From contig CALCTW010000099.1 of assembly GCA_937907055.1 (NCBI GenBank), forward strand, positions 1-59,515: a stretch of 59,515 bases of DNA. The letters are read 5' to 3'. The position numbers were made by a program, and so were the translations under genes. Within the stretch, counting starts at the first letter, position 1. Every line of letters starts with the position of its first letter. Under the pieces are notes generated by a model. It did not search any database and was not told the DNA's origin. It saw only the letters and a program-made list of their open reading frames with translations. This document shows, piece after piece, positions 25,876 to 33,311 of the stretch. The DNA is from an uncultured Clostridia bacterium. GTDB lineage: Bacteria > Bacillota > Clostridia > Christensenellales > Aristaeellaceae.

Positions 25876-25911
25876 TTTGCGGTAATGTAGGATTTATCCG
25901 GGGTGATTCAT

Positions 25912-26142
25912 GTGTACAGAAGGATTCGCGACCTGCGTGAAGACGCCGACCTCACACAAAGGGAAATGGGGCTGGCGCTTCACATATCACAGCAGGTTTA
26001 CGCCAATTATGAACTGGGACAACGTGATATTCCAACAGCCATTCTGATTGACATTGCGAAATTTCATCATTGTTCCACGGACTATATTCTTGAACTAACG
26101 GATGTACGGGAACCATTCACACCAAGCAAAAAAACATATTGA
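25912..26142 (+). CDS. Small XRE-family repressor
   Basis: A 76-residue protein that is essentially one Cro/C1 helix-turn-helix: RRIRDLREDADLTQREMGLALHISQQVYANYELGQRDIP. The GTG at 25912 lies 8 nt after GGGG and gives an N-terminus like that of the neighbouring paralogue; the in-frame GTG at 25903 overlaps that site. The domain normally binds DNA as a dimer. It is the first of two tandem XRE genes and is divergent from the zinc-ribbon gene, so it may regulate itself and that gene through the inverted repeat at 25852. Confidence 0.8.
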   Translation: MYRRIRDLREDADLTQREMGLALHISQQVYANYELGQRDIPTAILIDIAKFHHCSTDYILELTDVREPFTPSKKTY

Positions 26143-26187
26143 CACTAAAAAACGCAACAAAACATCAGGAAAAGCGAGGGCGCGTAT

Positions 26188-26409
26188 TTGGATTATTGTT
26201 CAATCATGCGGGATTTGAGGGAGGATCACGACCTGACACAGCAACAGGTTGCCGAGATTCTTGGAACTTCGCAGACAATGTATGCCCGCTATGAACGAGG
26301 CGCGAATGAACTGCCGATCCATCACCTGATCACGCTTTGCAAATACTATGGGATCACTGCCGACGCCTTTTTAGGGCTGAATCCCAACAACAAAAAGCAG
26401 AACCGATGA
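26188..26409 (+). CDS. Second small XRE-family repressor
   Basis: A 73-residue helix-turn-helix paralogue of the preceding gene (shared pattern RDLREDxDLTQ, then YARYERGANELPIHHLITLCKYYGI). It starts at TTG with GAGGGCG nearby, 45 nt after the first XRE gene, and its stop lies inside a terminator stem. Two related repressors in tandem could form a switch or a repressor/antirepressor pair; the sequence does not decide. Confidence 0.78.
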   Translation: MDYCSIMRDLREDHDLTQQQVAEILGTSQTMYARYERGANELPIHHLITLCKYYGITADAFLGLNPNNKKQNR

Positions 26410-26431
26410 AATGATCGATTCTGCTTTTTTT
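26392..26431 (+). terminator. Terminator after the XRE pair
   Basis: AAAAAGCAGAACCGAT and ATCGATTCTGCTTTTTTT pair. The stem overlaps the last codons of the second XRE gene. Confidence 0.85.
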
Positions 26432-26460
26432 CGTGGAACCTCGCGAATTATGCACATGTA

Positions 26461-26488
26461 AATGGCTGCCGTGATCGCGCGGCAGCCA
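26461..26488 (-). terminator. Hairpin after the SH3 protein gene
   Basis: ATGGCTGCCG and CGGCAGCCAT pair around GTGATCGCG-like loop bases, about 50 nt after the stop of the gene at 26538. The T-tail is weak. Confidence 0.5.
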
Positions 26489-26537
26489 TTGAGTTACTGA
26501 TCTTTATCTATATTTATTATAAACATTCTTGAATCCA

Positions 26538-27083
26538 TCAGGCGATGTAAGCCTTGGCGACGTAGCCGACATTACCGTACATATCGCGAACGATGACCCA
26601 GGCGCGGCTTTCTTCCAGCACGGTCAGCTTTTCGGTCTTATCCATGTCACGCAGCTTGTTTTCATTCAGCTTGCTGGTGGTCTTCCAGATGCTGATGACG
26701 CCGTTGGCGGAAGCGGTGCGCAGCTTGGTTTCATAGGGATTGACAGCCTTGAAGGTCTGCTTTTCGTAGGAAGGATCGTACTTGCTCAGGAACTTGTTCA
26801 TCACGAAGCCGTTATACACCTTGCCGTTCACGCGGACGCTGATGGTGGCCCAGCCGGTTTCTTCGTTCTGTTCATACACGGTGACGGGGCGGCCTTCGCC
26901 GAGGTTGAAGTAGATCTTGGCTTCGGTGGAAGGCGCCATGCGCAGGCGCACGCCCTTGCCATTGTAAGAAGCGACATACATGGTCTTGCCGGTGGGAGCG
27001 GCTTCGGCACTTGCGGATACAGCGGGCACGGTCGCGAGGATCGCGAGCATCAGGGCAACCATCATAACAGCAAACTTTTTCAT
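26538..27083 (-). CDS. Secreted protein with two SH3-like domains
   Basis: A signal peptide (MKKFAVMMVALMLAILATVPA, cleavage near VSA-SA) is followed by a bacterial SH3 domain (about 35-95; VRLRMAPSTEAKIYFNLGEG, then YNGFVMNKFLSKY). A second, divergent SH3-like unit ends YGNVGYVAKAYIA. Length 181 residues. It is probably secreted and cell-wall-bound; no enzymatic motif is seen. GGAGG lies 8 nt before the ATG. Its 5' region shares a promoter and stem-loop module with the gene at 50237-51214. Confidence 0.75.
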   Translation of the reverse strand: MKKFAVMMVALMLAILATVPAVSASAEAAPTGKTMYVASYNGKGVRLRMAPSTEAKIYFNLGEGRPVTVYEQNEETGWATISVRVNGKVYNGFVMNKFLSKYDPSYEKQTFKAVNPYETKLRTASANGVISIWKTTSKLNENKLRDMDKTEKLTVLEESRAWVIVRDMYGNVGYVAKAYIA

Positions 27084-27126
27084 TTTCTTTTCCTCCTTGC
27101 CTCTTTGGGCATTCTCTTTTCTTTCT

Positions 27127-27256
27127 CTGTCAGCAAGGTTTCCTTGTCCCTCCTGACAGTGCTTATGATAACAAACTGAAAGCCCGCTTTGAACGCCGTT
27201 TACGCATCAGTATCATTTAATATTGATATGTTTTGTTTGCGTTTTCGTTTAATAAT
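27127..27256 (-). promoter_or_regulatory. Promoter and 5' stem-loop module (copy A)
   Basis: Minus strand: an A-rich upstream box with AAACGAAAACG (near 27240-27252), a -10 box TATCAT (27170-27165), and immediately after it a strong hairpin, CTGTCAG...CTGACAG with inner CAAGG-AAA-CCTTG (27159-27127). A GGAGGG sequence is held inside the stem. The same elements in the same order precede the secreted protein gene at 50237. Confidence 0.65.
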
Positions 27257-27318
27257 GAGAACCCAGAAGGAACTGAGAAAGGCAACAGACGCGCGTGCCG
27301 CGATACGCGAAAAAGAAG

Positions 27319-27356
27319 AAAGCCGATGAGCGATCAATGGGCTCACCGGCTTTTGT
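27319..27356. terminator. Orphan terminator-like hairpin
   Basis: AAAGCCGATGAGC and GGCTCACCGGCTTTT pair with one mismatch and are flanked by A- and T-runs. No convincing gene ends here on either strand; a small transcript from either side is possible. Confidence 0.5.
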
Positions 27357-27448
27357 GATGAATCAACGATGAATGGGTGAAGGAATGGATTTAATCTGAA
27401 AGAAGGAAATCGATCAGATTCTGCTGACGGATGCCATGACATGAATGC

Positions 27449-27561
27449 AAAGTTTTTTCAACAGACTAAAAAAACTTTGCATTTTTACAGAGTTTTGTCA
27501 GTTGACTGATAAAACTTTTGATTTTATGTGAGTTTTTACAGTGTACTTTAAAAACTTTGGG
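27449..27561. repeat. Three tandem 40-bp dyads
   Basis: AGTTTT starts at 27451, 27491 and 27531, exactly 40 bp apart. Each unit is an inverted repeat of the form AGTTTT(T)-N11 to N14-AAAACTTT, the first being perfect (GCAAAGTTTTTT/AAAAAAACTTTGC). No gene is present, and the spacing is too regular for chance A/T-rich sequence. Confidence 0.7.
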
Positions 27562-27605
27562 TACCATAACAGTTCAGAAGCGCAAGGGGGCAGGTGATGG
27601 GAAAA

Positions 27606-27630
27606 TAAAAAGGCCGCCGAAGCAGCCTTT
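27606..27630 (-). terminator. Terminator after the flavodoxin-like reductase gene
   Basis: Minus strand AGGCTGC-TTCG-GCGGCCT with a TTCG tetraloop, then TTTTATTTT, about 50 nt after the stop. Confidence 0.85.
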
Positions 27631-27681
27631 CGTGTACATGGGAACAGAGGAAATGGAGACGGGCACAGACCCGGCGAAGAA

Positions 27682-28230
27682 TCAATCAGAGAGAATGAGG
27701 CGGCAGAAATCGCGGATCTCATCGGCGCGGGCGGCAGCATCCTCCCGGCATTCCACGCGGCAGAGACCCAGTTTGCCGCAGGAGGTGATTTCCAGATGAC
27801 CGTGGAAATGCTCGATACTGCTGATGACACATTCGCACTCCGGCATGCCGGGGCCGGTGCGGAGGGCGATGGTGTAGCCCTTCTTGCCGGAGGAAAGGGC
27901 GGCATGCGGCTCGTGCGTGTTGCACCACGGCGTGCAGCGATCGATAAAGACCTTGAACTGGCCGGGGATATCCGCCCAGTAGGAAGGCGCGACAGAAACG
28001 ATACGATCCGCCCATTCGTACTCAGAGATGAGTTTTAAGACATCATCCTGCTGAAAACAGACGGCGGTCTTATGACAGGCGCGGCAGCCGCGGCAATAAT
28101 GGATGTCATAATCATCGATACAGACGGCATGCACTTCATTACCGGCAGAAACGAAAGACGCGACAAGGCGCGCGATCTCCGCCGTGGCGCCATTCCGCAC
28201 CGGACTGCAATTGATGACCAGGATCTTCAC
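27682..28230 (-). CDS. Flavodoxin-fold NAD(P)H-dependent oxidoreductase
   Basis: A 182-residue FMN-reductase-like protein. VKILVINCSPVRNGATAEIARLV is the FMN phosphate-binding loop, CRGCRACHKTAVCFQQDD is a cysteine-rich insert typical of clostridial iron-sulfur flavoproteins, and VSVAPSYWADIPGQFKVFIDR is the second flavin contact. The CxxCxxC pattern may bind metal or act in redox chemistry. It is likely cytosolic, reducing quinones or unknown acceptors. The start is GTG at 28230, 6 nt after GGGAGG. It lies last in the ruvC-to-DUF4317 gene run but behind a terminator-like hairpin. Confidence 0.82.
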   Translation of the reverse strand: MKILVINCSPVRNGATAEIARLVASFVSAGNEVHAVCIDDYDIHYCRGCRACHKTAVCFQQDDVLKLISEYEWADRIVSVAPSYWADIPGQFKVFIDRCTPWCNTHEPHAALSSGKKGYTIALRTGPGMPECECVISSIEHFHGHLEITSCGKLGLCRVECREDAAARADEIRDFCRLILSD

Positions 28231-28252
28231 GGGAACCTCCCTATTAAACAGA

Positions 28253-28291
28253 AAGGCTGCCAAAGAAACGCTCCGGCAGCCTGTGTGAGCC
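28253..28291 (-). terminator. Terminator after the DUF4317 gene
   Basis: Minus strand AGGCTGCCGG...GGCAGCCT stem followed by TTCTGTTT, 20 nt after the stop. Confidence 0.65.
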
Positions 28292-28311
28292 TGCGCGAAC
28301 AGGAGAGCGCA

Positions 28312-29442
28312 TCAGCGGATACTGACGTTGACACCGTTGACCTCGACCCCTTCATCCGCGCGGATGAGGATGTATTTGAGACCGTCGATCACGCGGGTCT
28401 CCACAAGATCGGTACGCTCCGGCGAAACTTTTATAACAACATCCGGCGTACGGACCTCAAACTGACGGGGCGGCGTGATATTGACCGCGGGAACGCTGTT
28501 GTGCGTGCCGATGACCTGATCGTACTGCTGACGGAAGGCCTCGGTCTTCTCCTCGGAAACGCCGCAGGCCGCGAGCGCGGATTCCATATCCTGCACGGTG
28601 ATGACGGGCGGCTCGGGATCCTTGGCCTGCTTCTTTTCATCGATACGGGTGCGGACGGTCTCCTGAACCGCCTGCATGACCTCAACGGAGCATTCCTCCT
28701 GCAGGGCATTCTCCAGCAGCTCCCCGATGGTCTGCTTCTGCTCCGCCGCGGGAGCGGGCATGGGCGTGCCGAAGAGCGCGCGGACGAGTTCCTCTTTATT
28801 ATCAGCCTGATCCTTGGTGTAGTAGAGCGCGCGGTAGAGATTGGCCCCGCCCTCCTCAAAGGCCGGGAACATAAAGCCGCATTCCGGCGCGCAGACCGCG
28901 AAATCGCTGCCGCCCGCGTGGAAAAGGCTGTCCCCTGCATCATAAGCAAGGCCGGTGGCGCGCAGCTTGACCGGGCAGACCGCGCACATGACATAGGTGA
29001 ACATATTGGTCTCCGCGTCTTCCTGACGCTCCCCATCCTTGAAATGACGGGGGACATCATAGGTATCGGTCAGAAGCAGGATGACATAGGAGCCCTCGAT
29101 GACGAGAGAGGAGCGCACCTTTTCACAGAAATAATCCAGCACGCCGTCATCGCGCAGGCGGGTATCCCGGAGACCCTTGAGGATATTGTATTCCGGGCTT
29201 TCCATGACCTGTTCGGGCGTGAATTCGGCATGAAGGAGATTCTGCCCTTCGGTGCCGGAGAGGACTTTTTTGAAAAGAGCAAGATGCTCTTCGATGTCTT
29301 CCTTGGGCATGTTGATGAGTGGACGGTCAAAGGTGGTGATGACATCGCCCTGATCATTGACAAAGCAGCCGACAATGGAAGGAATGCTGCACTTTTCGGG
29401 ATTGAGACGGCGGCGGATCTGCGCCATATCTTTTTTATTCAA
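28312..29442 (-). CDS. DUF4317 domain-containing protein
   Basis: A 376-residue cytosolic protein whose start, MNKKDMAQIRRRLNPEKCSIPSIVGCFVN, and middle, VCPVKLRATGLAYD, match DUF4317, a family found across Clostridia with no known function. The TTG at 29442 gives the canonical N-terminus and lies 8 nt after GAGGTG; an upstream extension has no family match. It follows queA by 36 nt, so it is cotranscribed. No catalytic motif is evident. Confidence 0.8.
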   Translation of the reverse strand: MNKKDMAQIRRRLNPEKCSIPSIVGCFVNDQGDVITTFDRPLINMPKEDIEEHLALFKKVLSGTEGQNLLHAEFTPEQVMESPEYNILKGLRDTRLRDDGVLDYFCEKVRSSLVIEGSYVILLLTDTYDVPRHFKDGERQEDAETNMFTYVMCAVCPVKLRATGLAYDAGDSLFHAGGSDFAVCAPECGFMFPAFEEGGANLYRALYYTKDQADNKEELVRALFGTPMPAPAAEQKQTIGELLENALQEECSVEVMQAVQETVRTRIDEKKQAKDPEPPVITVQDMESALAACGVSEEKTEAFRQQYDQVIGTHNSVPAVNITPPRQFEVRTPDVVIKVSPERTDLVETRVIDGLKYILIRADEGVEVNGVNVSIR

Positions 29443-29478
29443 TGCAAAACACCTCGATGACAAAAAGAATGCGAAAGA

Positions 29479-30534
29479 TCAATCCTCCGCGTTGACGGCG
29501 GGATTGAGACGGGAAATGAACATGCAATCGCCGAAGGAGAAGAAACGGTATTTCTTTTCCACCGCGTCACGGTAAGCCGCGAGCGCCGTGGGGCGGGAAA
29601 TGAACGCGCTGATGAGCATGAGCAGCGTGCTCTCCGGCAGATGGAAATTGGTGAGCAGGGCATCGACCGCGCGGATCTTCACACCGGGCGTGATGAAGAT
29701 GCAGGTATCGCCCGAGCCGGCATGGACGACACCGTTTTCATCGGAGGCGGACTCCAGCGTGCGGACAGAGGTGGTGCCAACACAGACGACACGGCCGCCG
29801 TTCGCGCGGGCGGCATTGATCTTCTGCGCCGCTTCCTCCGTGACCTGATAAAACTCTGAGTGCATGAGATGATCCTCAACGTTCTCCTCCTTGACCGGAC
29901 GGAAGGTGCCGAGGCCGACATGCAGAAGAACGGGCACGATTTCAACACCCATGGCACGGATCTGATCCAGCACACGGGGCGTGAAATGAAGACCGGCCGT
30001 GGGCGCGGCGGCAGAGCCCTCCTGCTTCGCGTAGACCGTCTGATAACGGGAGGGATCCTCCAGCTTTTCGTGGATATAAGGCGGAAGCGGCATCTCGCCG
30101 AGCTGATCGAGCAGTTCTTCAAAAACGCCCTCATATTCAAACGTGACGACGCGGCCGCCGGCAGCGGTGGTATCACCGATGACGCAGTGAAGGAGACCGT
30201 TGCCGAAGGAAACGCGCACCCCTTTCTTCAGACGACGTCCGGGACGGACGAGCGTTTCCCATTCATCACGGCTGTGGCGGCGAAGCAGCAGGACCTCGAC
30301 CGGAACACCGGTCTCCTCCTTGACCCCCAGCAGACGGGCCGGGATGACTTTGGTCTCATTGATGACAAGGACATCGCCCCTGCGCAGGAAGGAGGGCAGC
30401 TCGTGGAAGATATGATCCTCCCTCTCCCCCGTGAGGCCGTCCACCACCATCATGCGCGCGGTATCACGCGGCTCGATCGGGGTCTGAGCAATGAGGGATT
30501 CCGGGAGATCGTAGTAAAAATCGCTTGTTTTCAT
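29479..30534 (-). CDS. queA: S-adenosylmethionine:tRNA ribosyltransferase-isomerase
   Basis: QueA transfers and rearranges the ribose of S-adenosylmethionine onto 7-aminomethyl-7-deazaguanine in tRNA, giving epoxyqueuosine. The family hallmarks are full length: FYYDLPESLIAQTP at the start, RDTARMMV, GLHFTPRVLDQI, HVGLGTFRPVKEENVEDHLMHSE in the middle and FHLPESTLLMLISAF at the end. 351 residues is typical. The ribosome site is weak (GGGC). It sits 41 nt after yitT; in many Firmicutes it follows ruvB, which is missing here. Confidence 0.95.
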   Translation of the reverse strand: MKTSDFYYDLPESLIAQTPIEPRDTARMMVVDGLTGEREDHIFHELPSFLRRGDVLVINETKVIPARLLGVKEETGVPVEVLLLRRHSRDEWETLVRPGRRLKKGVRVSFGNGLLHCVIGDTTAAGGRVVTFEYEGVFEELLDQLGEMPLPPYIHEKLEDPSRYQTVYAKQEGSAAAPTAGLHFTPRVLDQIRAMGVEIVPVLLHVGLGTFRPVKEENVEDHLMHSEFYQVTEEAAQKINAARANGGRVVCVGTTSVRTLESASDENGVVHAGSGDTCIFITPGVKIRAVDALLTNFHLPESTLLMLISAFISRPTALAAYRDAVEKKYRFFSFGDCMFISRLNPAVNAED

Positions 30535-30575
30535 GGATCGAATGCCCTTTTCAAAGAATTATTAATGAAGCGTGA

Positions 30576-31502
30576 TCATTCGGAAAGGCCGCGGAAGCCT
30601 TTGCCGATGATGTGACTGCAGCGGGAGACGGTCATGAAGCAATGGGGATCGGTCTCGCGGACATACTTTTGCAGCTGCAGCGCCTGATTGCGGTTGACCA
30701 CCGCCATGATGGTATAGCGGGTCTCGCCGGAGAACGCGCCCTTCGCCTCTGTGATGGTGGCGGAATGGTGCAGGGTGTGCATGATGAAATCGCAGATATC
30801 CTGCGGATGCGATGTGATGATGGTAAAGACCTTGACGCTGCGAAGACCATCCATGACATAATCGACCAGGAAGGCCTTGAGGAAGAGACCGGTGATGGAG
30901 AAAAGGCCGGTCCTGATATCGAAAACGAAAAGCGCGACAAAGGCAATGAAGAAATCGGTGAAGATGAGCGCGGTGCCGACATTCATGGAGGAATACTTTT
31001 TGACGATCATGGCCACGATATCGGTACCGCCGGAGGAGGCATCGGCGTCAAACAGGATGGCCGAGCCGACCGCCGGAAGGGCAATGGCAAACAGCAGTTC
31101 AAGAACGGGCTGATCCGTCAGCGGCGCGGAAAGCGGGAAAAGCTGCTCCAGCCCCAGCGTGATGACAGACGAAAGCACGGTGACATAGGCAGTCTTCACG
31201 CCGAACCCGAAGCCCAGCACGGCAAGGCCCACAAAAAGCAGCGCCATGTTGAGGATGAGGTTCAGGGTGGCGGTGGTCAGGCCCGGCCAGAGCCGCTCCA
31301 GCACGATGGAAAGACCGGAGATACCGCCGGTGGTGAAGTGATTGGGAAACTTGAAAAAAGAAATACCGACGCACATGAGCAGTGTGCCGATATGGAGCTT
31401 GGCCCAGTCCGTCACACGCGCCTTATCGACAGGACGGGCGCGCCAGTCGCTGAACTGCTTTTTGAGTGCCGCCGGGGCAATAAGATCCTGGATCCGTTTC
31501 AT
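30576..31502 (-). CDS. YitT-family membrane protein
   Basis: A 308-residue integral membrane protein with about five to six helices in the first 210 residues (FKFPNHFTTGGISGLSIVL is the family's opening motif, DADASSGGTDIVAMIVKKYS the repeat motif) and a C-terminal cytoplasmic DUF2179 ligand-binding-like domain (ITSHPQDICDFIMHTLHHSATITEAKGAFSGE). Transport substrate is unknown. A GGGG site lies before the ATG. It sits between ruvA and queA, 11 nt after ruvA, the position usually held by ruvB. Confidence 0.9.
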   Translation of the reverse strand: MKRIQDLIAPAALKKQFSDWRARPVDKARVTDWAKLHIGTLLMCVGISFFKFPNHFTTGGISGLSIVLERLWPGLTTATLNLILNMALLFVGLAVLGFGFGVKTAYVTVLSSVITLGLEQLFPLSAPLTDQPVLELLFAIALPAVGSAILFDADASSGGTDIVAMIVKKYSSMNVGTALIFTDFFIAFVALFVFDIRTGLFSITGLFLKAFLVDYVMDGLRSVKVFTIITSHPQDICDFIMHTLHHSATITEAKGAFSGETRYTIMAVVNRNQALQLQKYVRETDPHCFMTVSRCSHIIGKGFRGLSE

Positions 31503-31513
31503 AAGAAGCCCCT

Positions 31514-32119
31514 TTACGCGCCGGTGACCATGGACTTGAGCGCCAGTCGAATGAGTTCATCTGCTTTATCGGACTGATCCTTGACAGAGCCGACGGCCTT
31601 GGCCGCCTCGGAAGCGCTGTAACCAAGGGTCTGCAGCGCCATGATGGCTTCCGCCACGCCGTCCGAGGGCGCGGTGGTATCGATGCGGACAGAGGCGCCG
31701 GACGCGGCGAGCTCCTCCGCGGAAACATGCTCCCGCAGCTCCAGCGCGATGCGCTGCGCCGTCTTCTTGCCGATGCCGGGGGCACGGGAAAGCGCGGTGG
31801 TATCGCCGGTCATGATGGCGAGCTGCAGATCACGCAGGGGCATGGCGCCCAGCATGCCGAGCGCCGTCTTGGGGCCGATGCCGCTGACGGAGGTAAGCTG
31901 GGTGAACATGCGTTTTTCTTCTTTTGAATAAAAACCGTAAAGCTCCATGGCATCCTCGCGCACGTTGAGGATGGTGTAGATGCGCATCCTTTCGCCGATC
32001 ATGGGCGCGTTCTGGAGCGTATTCATAGAGCAGGAAAGCTGATAGCCGACCCCCATCACATCGATGACGATCTCATTCTGATTTTTTTCAGCAACCGTGC
32101 CTTCAAGATAAGCGTACAT
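31514..32119 (-). CDS. ruvA: Holliday junction branch migration protein RuvA
   Basis: RuvA binds four-way junctions as a tetramer and loads RuvB. The N-terminal OB fold starts MYAYLEGTVAEKNQNEIVIDVMGVGYQL. Two helix-hairpin-helix motifs are present (SVSGIGPKTALGML and RAPGIGKKTAQRIALEL), and the flexible acidic linker leads to domain III (DGVAEAIMALQTLGYSASEA), which contacts RuvB. Length 201 residues, normal. GGAGATC precedes the ATG. ruvB does not follow. Confidence 0.95.
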   Translation of the reverse strand: MYAYLEGTVAEKNQNEIVIDVMGVGYQLSCSMNTLQNAPMIGERMRIYTILNVREDAMELYGFYSKEEKRMFTQLTSVSGIGPKTALGMLGAMPLRDLQLAIMTGDTTALSRAPGIGKKTAQRIALELREHVSAEELAASGASVRIDTTAPSDGVAEAIMALQTLGYSASEAAKAVGSVKDQSDKADELIRLALKSMVTGA

Positions 32120-32238
32120 CGCAGATCTCCTTTTTCACTCTATCAACAAACGATATTTCAAAACGATCAACGGCCATCCGCCTCCCCTTCTCCCCCCGTT
32201 CCCAAAAGACGCGAGGCGACGGGCGAGGCATCGAGTAG

Positions 32239-32341
32239 AACGGGATGAAATTTGGGTTTTCGTCAAAGCCGCACGAAGGGAGGCGTAGCAGCGCTACGTT
32301 GACCGGAGTAAGGCACAGGCGAAGCACAAATTTCGCCCGTT
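32239..32341. repeat. Nested inverted-repeat element between ruvC and ruvA
   Basis: The ends AACGGGATGAAATTTG (32239-32254) and CAAATTTCGCCCGTT (32327-32341) are near-perfect inverted copies. The centre holds a second dyad, GTAGC-AGC-GCTAC (32285-32297). The 103-bp unit fills most of the 254-bp ruvC-ruvA gap. It looks like a small non-autonomous mobile or REP-like element, or a structured RNA. No coding frame fits. Confidence 0.6.
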
Positions 32342-32373
32342 ATGCCAATGCCGAGCCCCGAGCCGAGCGTCAC

Positions 32374-32868
32374 TCACTTCATTAAGAACATGGAGCGCAT
32401 CTGACCCGCGCCCAGATGCGTGAGCGCGCAGGCAACGGCATCCGCCGCGTCATCGGGGCGGGGAATATCATCCAGCCCGAGCAGCATCTTGACCATGTGC
32501 TGCATCTGGTGCTTATCCGCCTTGCCGTAGCCGACGGTGGCCTGCTTGATCTGCATAGGGGTGTATTCATAGATGAGGGGCGTATACTCCGCGCAGGCCG
32601 TGATGGCCACACCGCGCGCCGCCGCGACATTCATGCCCGTGGTGACATTGTGAGAGAAGAACAGTTCTTCAAACGCGATCTCATCGGGCTGATAGGTCTG
32701 GATCAGTTCCTTCACACCGCGGTAAACGAGCAGAAGACGCTCCTGAATGGCCATACCGGCCGGGGTGATGACACAGCCGTATTTGATGAGTCTGTTTTTT
32801 CCATGATCACCCTCCACGATGCCGTAGCCCATCGTGGCAAGACCGGGATCGATGCCCAGTACACGCAT
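32374..32868 (-). CDS. ruvC: Crossover junction endodeoxyribonuclease RuvC
   Basis: RuvC cuts Holliday junctions. The RNase H-like acidic residues are in place: Asp7 (GIDPGLATMGYG), Glu67 or Glu68 (FEELFF) and the Asp pair near 140-143 (RPDDAADAVACAL). The 164-residue length is normal. GGAGG lies 9 nt before the ATG. It is first in the run ruvC-ruvA-yitT-queA-DUF4317, separated from ruvA by the inverted-repeat element. Confidence 0.95.
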   Translation of the reverse strand: MRVLGIDPGLATMGYGIVEGDHGKNRLIKYGCVITPAGMAIQERLLLVYRGVKELIQTYQPDEIAFEELFFSHNVTTGMNVAAARGVAITACAEYTPLIYEYTPMQIKQATVGYGKADKHQMQHMVKMLLGLDDIPRPDDAADAVACALTHLGAGQMRSMFLMK

Positions 32869-33021
32869 GCTTCAATCACCTCCGCGCACGCTGCATTATA
32901 AAACAATAAAAGAACAATGTCAATTTGAAGCCATCCGGACACGATGTGAAAAACGGGGAACAAAAACTTCCTCTCCCCCGGAAAAAGGCGCCGGAAAGCG
33001 CTGTAAATAAGGATTTTCACA

Positions 33022-33050
33022 TTGACAGCGGTCATTTTCTCCATTATAAT
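33022..33050 (+). promoter_or_regulatory. Promoter of the ileS T-box leader
   Basis: TTGACA (33022-33027) and TATAAT (33045-33050) with a 17-bp spacer form a consensus vegetative promoter, about 260 nt before the ileS start. Confidence 0.9.
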
Positions 33051-33054
33051 GCCG

Positions 33055-33272
33055 TGTGTGGGCAATGACGAAGACGGGCGTGTCCTCAAAGCCTCAAAGC
33101 GAGCCGGCGGATGGTGAAAGGCCGGCAGGATTAGGCACGCCGGATCACTTCTGAGCCTCCCGGTGAAGACCGGGCGGAGATCCCCCGATACAGGGATGAG
33201 AGATCACATCCGCCGGATGTGAATTTGGGTGGTACCGCGGATATGTCCGTCCCATACGGGAGGGATTTTTTT
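33055..33272 (+). promoter_or_regulatory. T-box leader controlling ileS
   Basis: The invariant T-box sequence TGGGTGGTACCGCGG lies at 33226-33240. It is followed by a terminator (CCGTCCC-ATAC-GGGAGGG then seven T, 33248-33272). Upstream, stem I carries the GAGCCGGC...GCCGGC arms and a candidate specifier ATC in GGATCACTTCTGAGC (about 33143-33157), matching isoleucine. Uncharged tRNA-Ile should stabilise the antiterminator and let ileS be transcribed. The exact specifier placement is inference. Confidence 0.9.
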
Positions 33273-33311
33273 ATTTGCTCAAGAACCCCCTGAAATAAAG
33301 GAGAGAAGCGC

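Noticed and set aside
27449..27561. CRISPR array at the 40-bp repeats
   Set aside because: There are no variable spacers between identical repeats, and the repeats themselves are degenerate dyads; no cas genes are nearby.
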